In this document: positions 58,620 to 64,000 of the stretch, one piece after another
Layout of the letters: each line of letters starts with the position of its first letter
Position numbering within the stretch: the stretch's first letter is position 1
NCBI GenBank assembly: GCA_964462595.1
Contig: CAYWXM010000032.1
Location: forward strand, 28,625-92,624
Reading direction: 5' to 3'
Source: SURF-21 sp964462595
Lineage (GTDB): Bacteria; Actinomycetota; Geothermincolia; Geothermincolales; RBG-13-55-18
DNA: 64,000 nt
Notes under the pieces: generated by a model
What the model saw: the letters and a program-made list of their open reading frames with translations, nothing else
The model's database searches: none
Told to the model about the DNA's origin: nothing
Position numbers and translations under genes: made by a program

Positions 58620-59879
58620 ATGCTGGTGGCCAAGATAAGATACGTGGTCAGCGACCTGCACCTTGGAGCAGGTGATTACCTTGACGATTTCAACCAGGAC
58701 GACAGCTTCTTCGAGCTCCTCGGCAAGATGGACGAACGCCGTTCTTCCGAGCTCATCATCAACGGCGATTTCGTGGACTTCGTGGCGGTCAACCTCGAAA
58801 AGACCTCGAGCCGGCCCTTCTCGCGCCTGGGATGCACCGAGAGAGAGTCGCTGGATAAGCTGGAAAAGGTGCTCGAGGCTCACGAGAAGGTCTTCACCTC
58901 GCTGCGGGCTTTCATGGAGAGAGATCATCGCGTGGTGCTGGTGCCGGGAAACCACGACGTTGACTTCTTCTGGCCGAAAGTGCGGGACCGCTTGCTGGAG
59001 GTGTTTGGGAGACCCGATTCGAGCCATTTTCATTTCGAGCCCAGCGGTGTCTACCGCTCCGGATCCCTCCACGTAGAACATGGCAACCAGTACTTCGCGG
59101 ACAGCGTTTTCGAGAACTTCACCCACCCTTTCCTGCACGACCCCAAGACGGGAGAGCAGCGCCTGGAAAGAAGCTGGGGCAATTGTTTCCTGGAATATTT
59201 CTCTAATGGCATGATGAGCGAGCGTAACCCCTTCATCAACAACGTGCGCCCTATCCCCAACATGGTTTTCCTGGGCATACAGGATGAGAGCTGGTGGTTC
59301 AAGATGGCCTACGGTTACAAGCTGTTGCGCTTCATGTCCAAGGTGGGGTTCCCGCCCTTCAAGGAAAGCCGGGAACTGCTGCGGCGCAGGCGGGAAGGTC
59401 GCCTGGATTCATGGGGTTATTCGGGCAAGCGCTTCATGAGCCTCATCTCGAAACGTGGACGGGTGGAACTGCAGGGCCTGGAGGACGCCGACAGGCTTCC
59501 CTTCGATTTCCCCGAGGAGGAAGAAGCCCTGGAGGAGGGACGCGACGGGCTGCTCCTGGATTCCCTGGCCACGCGCGAGGACGCGCTCTCGGTAGCGGCG
59601 CGGGAGATCCTGCTCTGCGACAACGGCATTGACGTGGTGGTTTTCGGCCACGACCACCGCTACTATTCCAACGAGCTGCAGCCGGTGCTGGGTGGGCGTA
59701 AAGGAAAATATTACACCAACACGGGGACCTGGATCCCCATGCTCTTTCTGACCCGCACCAAGCGCAAACTGCGCTGGAGGGACCTGGAGGACGAGAGCCT
59801 TTATCAGCAGCTCTTGACTTACGCAGTGGTCAGGAAAGGTTTGGGGGGGATGACCGCCTCCCTGCGCCGATTTGCCTAG
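58620..59879 (+). CDS. calcineurin-like metallophosphoesterase
   Basis: 419 residues with the full motif set of this phosphoesterase fold: V-S-D-L-H-L-G (about 11-17), I-N-G-D-F-V-D (about 45), P-G-N-H-D-V-D-F (about 110), V-E-H-G-N-Q-Y (about 145) and V-F-G-H-D-H-R (about 340). A long insert between the last two motifs distinguishes it from LpxH and may form a cap. The substrate is unknown; lipid or nucleotide phosphodiesters are both common. Its stop codon overlaps the tail of the convergent methyltransferase gene by four bases. Confidence 0.85.
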   Translation: MLVAKIRYVVSDLHLGAGDYLDDFNQDDSFFELLGKMDERRSSELIINGDFVDFVAVNLEKTSSRPFSRLGCTERESLDKLEKVLEAHEKVFTSLRAFMERDHRVVLVPGNHDVDFFWPKVRDRLLEVFGRPDSSHFHFEPSGVYRSGSLHVEHGNQYFADSVFENFTHPFLHDPKTGEQRLERSWGNCFLEYFSNGMMSERNPFINNVRPIPNMVFLGIQDESWWFKMAYGYKLLRFMSKVGFPPFKESRELLRRRREGRLDSWGYSGKRFMSLISKRGRVELQGLEDADRLPFDFPEEEEALEEGRDGLLLDSLATREDALSVAAREILLCDNGIDVVVFGHDHRYYSNELQPVLGGRKGKYYTNTGTWIPMLFLTRTKRKLRWRDLEDESLYQQLLTYAVVRKGLGGMTASLRRFA

Positions 59880-60664
59880 GACTTATAGCAGATGAGCTGC
59901 ACGAACTTCCCGATGCCCTTGAGGTGAGTCTCCTGCCCTGCCCGCTCCTCGAGCGCGAGCATGCCGCTGAAGCATTCGCCCTCCTCGAACAGGGTGCAAT
60001 CGATGAACTCGGAGAAAACGAGCAGCCCGTACTGGCCTTCGATGGCAAAACCCAGCGGCTCCAGCAGCTTGGTTATCTCCGCATCAGAATAAAGGTGACC
60101 GCGCCCGTCATGCAGGGTGGTTTCGAACTCGTCTACCTCGAAGGTGTCCATGGCTCCCGACGCGTTTTCATCGATGATGATCCTGCGCATGATCAGGCCG
60201 TAGCGGTTGAGGAACACCAGGGACAACCTGCCGCGGGGCTTGAGCACCCGGGTGATGACGTTGAAGGCGCGCAGCGGGTCATCCACGTACTCGATGGTCT
60301 CGTGGCAAACGATGACGTCGAACTCGTCCTTGATGTTGGACTCCAGGTCCTCGACGCGCTCGTTCAAGAACCTCATCAGGCCGGTGCGGTCAGGGAGTTG
60401 CTCCCGCGCCCGCTCCTCCGCCGTCTGCAGAAGGCAGGCCTGGGGCTCGAGCATGGTCACCTTGTGCCCCAACGCGGCGAAGCGCAGGGCTACCTCCCCG
60501 AGGCCGCTTCCGACATCCAGTATGTTTAGCTCCCCGATGCGCTTGATATCGGATTCGAGGTGGGCGTAGAGGTAGCGAAACGCGAGCTCAGCCTCGAGGC
60601 GGCTGGTGGGCGCCTCGGCCTTCTCCATGAGGATCTCGGCTTTCTCCTCGGGTGTCTTTTCCAT
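59876..60664 (-). CDS. class I SAM-dependent methyltransferase
   Basis: The start is taken at ATG 60664 (M-E-K-T-P-E-E-K), seven bases after GGAGG, giving 262 residues; the frame runs to 60709. SAM motif I is L-D-V-G-S-G-L-G-E-V-A (about 49-59), motif II V-T-M-L-E-P-Q-A, then I-V-C-H-E-T-I-E-Y-V-D-D-P and L-K-P-R-G-R-L-S-L-V. Resembles CmoA/UbiG-like enzymes that act on small molecules or tRNA. Convergent and overlapping by four bases with the metallophosphoesterase gene. Confidence 0.82.
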   Translation of the reverse strand: MEKTPEEKAEILMEKAEAPTSRLEAELAFRYLYAHLESDIKRIGELNILDVGSGLGEVALRFAALGHKVTMLEPQACLLQTAEERAREQLPDRTGLMRFLNERVEDLESNIKDEFDVIVCHETIEYVDDPLRAFNVITRVLKPRGRLSLVFLNRYGLIMRRIIIDENASGAMDTFEVDEFETTLHDGRGHLYSDAEITKLLEPLGFAIEGQYGLLVFSEFIDCTLFEEGECFSGMLALEERAGQETHLKGIGKFVQLICYKS

Positions 60665-60869
60665 TATTATGCCTCCGTTTTCGTATATTGCTGCTTGTAT
60701 TATCATCATAGGGCGGTCGCGCGGGGGCGGTCAACACGCCGTCACGATGAAAACGGCCCCTCACGCCTTGCGCCGCTATGCCTGTCCCTCGGAGGGTGTA
60801 TCATGCTGGATAAATGAAGCGTTTTTTGCTTTTACCGTTTGCGGGAAACGGGTATGAAATGGAGTCGAT

Positions 60870-61283
60870 GTGCAGGACGGTATGGTGATGTTTCCGGACT
60901 TCCTGCCCGCGAGCCTGCTCGAGAAGGGCGTCGCGTACCACTTCTCCATGGCGCGCTCGCGGCCGGACAACTATGCCTGGGATATGGAGGCGGCTATAGA
61001 GGTCATCACAACGCTGGCGGACCACGGCCATGCGATCCTCGGAGGCGACGTACTCCGGCTCCGAGAGGGACAACTGGAATATACCGGTAAATACTGGGAC
61101 CTCGTCGATGAAGACGTCATCCTGTGGGACGAGTACGTGGAAGAGACGAAAGGGCTATCCGTCCGCTACGTTGAGGATATCGCACGCGAGCGGGGAGGTC
61201 CTTTCCTGTTTACTATATTCTTCCTAGACGAAAAACATCACCGCAGGCAACTCAGGGATTTCGGGAATATCATATACAGGTGA
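60870..61283 (+). CDS. Imm40-like protein (immunity family), orphan
   Basis: 137 residues resembling the Imm40 family of polymorphic-toxin immunity proteins: F-P-A-S-L-L-type start (here F-L-P-A-S-L-L-E-K-G), A-I-E-V-I-T-T-L...I-L-G-G-D-V-L and Y-T-G-K-Y-W-D-L, ending with L-F-T-I-F-F-L. GTG 60870 has GGAG five bases upstream. No toxin or secretion gene is in the neighbourhood, so it is either a resistance-only immunity gene or has another task. Monocistronic. Confidence 0.6.
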   Translation: MQDGMVMFPDFLPASLLEKGVAYHFSMARSRPDNYAWDMEAAIEVITTLADHGHAILGGDVLRLREGQLEYTGKYWDLVDEDVILWDEYVEETKGLSVRYVEDIARERGGPFLFTIFFLDEKHHRRQLRDFGNIIYR

Positions 61284-61375
61284 GTACTTCCGGCGGCATG
61301 TAAGCCGTTTCGTAACGGCCTGAAAAGAGGGACCATGAGCAACTCGCCCGCTTGTACGGAACCCGCCAGGTGAAC

Positions 61376-62590
61376 ATGCGGCGGACAGAGAAGGCGGCCG
61401 CGTTATCAACAGTCGCCTACGCCATCCTGGGGGGCGGGATGGTAGTGGTCGCCCTTATTTCGAGGAGCGTATCCCTCCTGGCCGAGGGCATACACACCCT
61501 GGCGGACAGCGTTACCTCCGTCGCTGTCTGGATCGGGCTCAGGCTGTCCGAACGCCACAGCAAAACCTTTCCCTTCGGCCTGTACAAGCTGGAGAACCTC
61601 ATCGCCGCGGCCATCGGCCTTCTTATCATATTCGGCGCGTACGAGCTGGCATCGGAGTCAATCCGGCAGCTCATGCAGGAGCCCGAACCCCTGGAGAAAC
61701 CGGGACTGGTATTGGCTGTCATGGCCGTGAGCATGCTGCTCATGGGCTTGACCGCCTGGTACGAGAACAAGGTGGCCCGGGAGGAGAATTCGCCCGGACT
61801 GAGTGCGGACGCCCGCCATTCCATCGCTGACCTGGGGGCCGCAGCAGCGGTGTTCGTGGGGGTGGGGCTGGAGACAGCGGGCGTCCCCCGCGCCGATTCC
61901 GTGGCCGCGCTGGTGGTGGTGGCCTTCCTGGCCTTCGCGGGCATAGAGGTCATGCTGAGCGGGGTGAAGGTGCTCCTCGACGCCTCCATCGACAAGGATA
62001 TCCTCTTCAAGGTGAAGGAGATCGCGGAGAGCCATCACGGGGTTAAGGATGTCATCGGAGTGGAGGGGAGGAACTCGGGCAGTTATCGTTTCCTGAGCAT
62101 CGCCCTCGTCCCCCGCACCGTGGATCTGGACAAGGCGGACCACGTGGCCAAGGAGGTCAGGGACAGCATCGTGAGGGGGATACCCAACGTCGACCGGGTG
62201 AACATAGAGCTGAGGACGGAGGAAAAGGGAAGCATGCTCTGCGCGGTCCCCCTCGACGTAGACGCTTCCACGGCATCCGCCCATTTCGGTGAGGTCCATT
62301 CCTTCGCAATCATCGATATCCGGCTCCCGGAGGGTGAGGTGATCTCGAGGGAAAACCTTATCAACCCCTTCGCGGAGCTCACGAGAGGTAAGGGGGTCAA
62401 GGTGGCTGAATTCCTGGCCCAGCAGGGGGTGGAACTCGTCCTGGTAAGAGAGGAACTCGAGGGCAAGGGGGCGCATTACACCCTCGATGCACGGGGTATA
62501 CTCGAGCTGGTAAGGCCGGAAGCGGTGACGCTGGAGGATGCGGAAAGAGCGCTTGTCGAGTTCATTCGCGGGCGCGTATCGAAGTCCTGA
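61376..62590 (+). CDS. cation diffusion facilitator transporter with C-terminal NifX-like domain
   Basis: The start is ATG 61376 after AGGTGA; 404 residues. Residues 1-200 are the CDF membrane part with six helices: V-S-L-L-A-E-G-I-H-T-L-A-D-S (metal site in helix II), H-S-K-T-F-P-F-G-L-Y-K-L-E-N and S-A-D-A-R-H-S-I-A-D (helix V site). Residues 200-285 are the cytoplasmic CDF domain. Residues about 290-404 (A-V-P-L-D-V-D-A-S-T...H-F-G-E-V-H-S-F) match the dinitrogenase cofactor / NifX domain, which in other proteins binds iron-molybdenum clusters. Exports divalent metal; the extra domain may sense metal or clusters. A 12-codon frame, ATG 61334, with its own AGAGGG site ends just before the start. 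Confidence 0.85.
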   Translation: MRRTEKAAALSTVAYAILGGGMVVVALISRSVSLLAEGIHTLADSVTSVAVWIGLRLSERHSKTFPFGLYKLENLIAAAIGLLIIFGAYELASESIRQLMQEPEPLEKPGLVLAVMAVSMLLMGLTAWYENKVAREENSPGLSADARHSIADLGAAAAVFVGVGLETAGVPRADSVAALVVVAFLAFAGIEVMLSGVKVLLDASIDKDILFKVKEIAESHHGVKDVIGVEGRNSGSYRFLSIALVPRTVDLDKADHVAKEVRDSIVRGIPNVDRVNIELRTEEKGSMLCAVPLDVDASTASAHFGEVHSFAIIDIRLPEGEVISRENLINPFAELTRGKGVKVAEFLAQQGVELVLVREELEGKGAHYTLDARGILELVRPEAVTLEDAERALVEFIRGRVSKS

Positions 62591-62605
62591 AAGCCTCCCC
62601 ACGGG

Positions 62606-62800
62606 CTAAACGCCAGGACATGGAATTAAAAAATCCCCTCCCCGCCGCCTTCCCACGAAGAGGACATCTGCTTGTATCGCTTTCCCGGCCGATTCCCTGA
62701 CGTTGATCGCCTCTACCTCACCACCGGCGGCGTCCCCGATAGCCCTCGCGATCCGCTTCGTATTCCCGTACGCGGAGTCGAAAACGATCTGGACCTTCAG
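62606..62800 (-). pseudogene. decayed flavodoxin-like gene
   Basis: The minus-strand frame reads L-K-V-Q-I-V-F-D-S-A-Y-G-N-T-K-R-I-A-R-A and continues E-V-E-A-I-N-V-R-E...A-D-V-L-F-V-G, a flavodoxin N-terminal half with its FMN phosphate loop. There is no ATG in frame (CTG stands at 62800, seven bases after GGAG), and after F-V-G the sequence degenerates (R-R-R-G-G-D-F-L) and stops at 62606. The start codon and the C-terminal half of about 75 residues are missing. Between the CDF and DUF454 genes, opposite strand. Confidence 0.6.
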
Positions 62801-62921
62801 GCCATCACTCCACTAGGTCGCGAAAGCCTTATCTGCAGGGAAGCGGCGGCTTGCATTATGCTAGAATCTTGGCACAAGGACACCACCTTGATCCACGTAA
62901 GACAGAGGCCCTGGAATCCTT

Positions 62922-63341
62922 ATGAAAAGATCTGCGAAGAAATTCCTTTTAGTCTTGGCGGGCTCCATCTCGCTCGTTCTGGGACTTATCGGGATAGTGG
63001 TCCCGGTTCTCCCGACCACGCCGCTGTTGCTGCTGGCTTCCTTTTGTTATATACGCAGTTCAAGACGCCTGTACGATTGGATGCTCAATAACAGGGTTTT
63101 CGGTCCCTACATTTACAACTACCTTACTTACCGTGCAATTAAGAGAAGCATAAAAGTCGTGACCTTGATACTCCTGTGGTTTACCCTTTCCGTCTCAATA
63201 GTGTTTGTCTCTAATATCTACCTGAGGGTATTCCTTGTCGCAGTAGGTATTGGGGTCAGCGTCCACGTGTTGAGCCTGAAGACGCTTCGCAAAGATGATC
63301 CTTGTGACATGGCGGATCAGGAATATTCGGACAAGGAGTAG
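62922..63341 (+). CDS. DUF454 (YbaN-like) small membrane protein
   Basis: 139 residues. The family start L-G-L-I-G-I-V-V-P-V-L-P-T-T-P-L-L-L-L-A-S-F-C-Y is clear, followed by S-S-R-R-L-Y-D-W-M-L-N-N and further hydrophobic segments (about 80-98 and 104-120). A highly charged tail ends D-K-E. YbaN proteins sit in the inner membrane; no function is established. The 145-bp gap to the tRNA terminator shows nothing else. Confidence 0.87.
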   Translation: MKRSAKKFLLVLAGSISLVLGLIGIVVPVLPTTPLLLLASFCYIRSSRRLYDWMLNNRVFGPYIYNYLTYRAIKRSIKVVTLILLWFTLSVSIVFVSNIYLRVFLVAVGIGVSVHVLSLKTLRKDDPCDMADQEYSDKE

Positions 63342-63455
63342 GGATCCAAGTCCGGCATGGCTATCCCCGGGTCGGGTGGAAGAGAAGAGCATTTTCACTC
63401 TGATGTCGGGGATATGGCAACTACATAAAAGGAATAGGCGTTGAAAAGACCACAA

Positions 63456-63478
63456 AGCCGGGCACGGAGCCCGGCTTC
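63456..63478 (-). terminator. rho-independent terminator of tRNA-Val
   Basis: AAGCCGGGC (63456-63464) pairs with GCCCGGCTT (63470-63478) around a five-base loop. On the minus strand the stem is followed by TGTGGTCTTTTC, just after the tRNA 3' end. It may also serve the rightward DUF454 gene. Confidence 0.65.
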
Positions 63479-63486
63479 TATTGCTT

Positions 63487-63561
63487 TGGTGGGCGTTAAG
63501 GGATTTGAACCCATGACCTCCTGCTTGTAAGGCAGGCGCTCTCCCGCTGAGCTAAACGCCC
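63487..63561 (-). tRNA. tRNA-Val (anticodon UAC)
   Basis: The minus strand gives a full cloverleaf: acceptor GGGCGTT with AACGCCC, D arm GCTC...GAGC, anticodon stem CCTGC/GCAGG around loop CTTACAA (anticodon TAC), and T loop TTCAAAT. Discriminator base A and the CCA end are encoded (63487-63489). The T stem contains one T-T mismatch. A recombinase gene ends 12 bases upstream of its 5' end. Confidence 0.95.
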
Positions 63562-63573
63562 AAATAACACTAT

Positions 63574-64000
63574 TTACCTGCGTATATGCACCACGTTATC
63601 TTTTTGCTTGGTCTGCGCGTGATACAGATTTGCTACAACCTCGTTTTCAAAGGCGTCTACAATGGCCTCTTTCGCGTCCGGCGCCAGGTGGCCGTATCGG
63701 GTCATGGTAAAGGCCACGTTGGTATGCCCCATTTGCTGTGAGATGAACTTGAGGTTATACCCCGCGCCGGTGCATAGGGCCGCATAGGTGTGCCGGAGGG
63801 TGTGCGGGGTGACGTTCTTCTTAACGCCCGCCGCCTTCGCCACCCTCTCCACGGCGCTCCGCATATTCCCCTTTGTCAGCGGTGAGCCGTCCGGCATGGT
63901 GAACACGTGACCGCCTGCCCCCCTGGCCGCCGCGAGCTGTGCGGCCACCCCTTCCGGGATACGCACCCGCCTGTTGCCGGCCGGGGTCTTTGCGTCTCTC
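63574..64000 (-). CDS. tyrosine recombinase/integrase, C-terminal part, cut by the window edge
   Basis: The frame is open from the right edge to the stop at 63574 (142 residues seen). It includes the catalytic core: H-T-L-R-H-T-Y-A (His and Arg), G-H-T-N-V-A-F-T-M-T-R-Y-G-H with the second His and the tyrosine nucleophile. Upstream, D-A-K-T-P-A-G-N-R-R-V matches the basic strand region before the core. Phage- or ICE-type integrase. It ends 12 bases from the 5' end of tRNA-Val, with no gene between them, so the tRNA is a likely attachment site and the element extends to the right. Confidence 0.9.
   Translation of the reverse strand, partial: RDAKTPAGNRRVRIPEGVAAQLAAARGAGGHVFTMPDGSPLTKGNMRSAVERVAKAAGVKKNVTPHTLRHTYAALCTGAGYNLKFISQQMGHTNVAFTMTRYGHLAPDAKEAIVDAFENEVVANLYHAQTKQKDNVVHIRR

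Overview
The window is about 64 kb of high-GC DNA carrying roughly 55 protein genes and one tRNA, with no rRNA, CRISPR array or transposase gene. The content points to an anaerobic actinobacterial lineage, possibly a deep-branching one known mainly from environmental genomes. The main clues are a three-module HAD / trehalose-6-phosphatase / GH65 protein of 1324 residues, laid out like mycobacterial OtsB1; a tungsten-type aldehyde ferredoxin oxidoreductase; both subunits of a 2-hydroxyacyl-CoA dehydratase-type enzyme; CCG-type and NapG/NapH-type iron-sulfur proteins; and a redoxin read through a UGA codon, which implies selenocysteine use. Assignment to a named class is inference.

Layout. 0.2-4.4 kb is a lower-GC accessory patch: a two-gene HEPN/nucleotidyltransferase toxin-antitoxin module with a promoter-operator, a second nucleotidyltransferase whose partner is cut to 25 residues, a UPF0158 protein, and a ribbon-helix-helix/PIN pair. 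4.5-11.5 kb holds an alkylglycerone-phosphate-synthase-like flavoprotein, a VOC-like lipoprotein bracketed by identical 25-bp repeats, an unusual SDR-CocE fusion and the selenocysteine redoxin. 11.5-18.4 kb is a catabolic operon (amidohydrolase, PaaK-like CoA ligase, double cysteine hydrolase) behind a TetR-type promoter-operator, with the TetR gene and an acyl-CoA ligase next to it. 18.7-29.9 kb is mixed metabolism: FKBP isomerase, OtsB1, D-aminoacylase, a C_GCAxxG_C_C / ATC-hydrolase pair, GH3, GNAT and a methyltransferase.

30-52 kb is the most distinctive part, a redox island of about 15 genes: two 2-hydroxyacyl-CoA dehydratase subunits, a DUF362 / NapH-like / NapG-like membrane iron-sulfur operon, two phytoene-desaturase-like flavoproteins, four paralogous flavoproteins of about 353-374 residues sharing an unusual C-terminal signature, a VAO-flavoprotein / CCG Fe-S protein / VAO-flavoprotein operon, a protein of unknown family with cysteine pairs, and an aldehyde ferredoxin oxidoreductase. 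The likely theme is low-potential electron delivery to organic (perhaps CoA-linked) substrates; the substrate cannot be read from the sequence.

52-63.5 kb is mostly housekeeping: methyltransferases, an SCP2 protein, HAD and histidine phosphatases, the RNase HI / zinc-ribbon / Nif3 operon, a metallophosphoesterase, an Imm40-like protein, a CDF transporter fused to a NifX-like domain, a decayed flavodoxin and a DUF454 protein. The right edge has tRNA-Val(UAC) and, abutting its 5' end, the C-terminal part of a tyrosine recombinase, so an integrated element probably continues beyond the window.

Non-coding structure is rich. A MITE-like element of 125-126 bp with GGGGTCAGGTCTTG termini occurs twice, each time between adjacent same-strand genes. 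A related GGGGTCAGGCCCGG repeat family is scattered through the window, including a 45-bp tandem pair, and there are degenerate copies of a TTGCGAGG...GAAGCAATC palindromic repeat.
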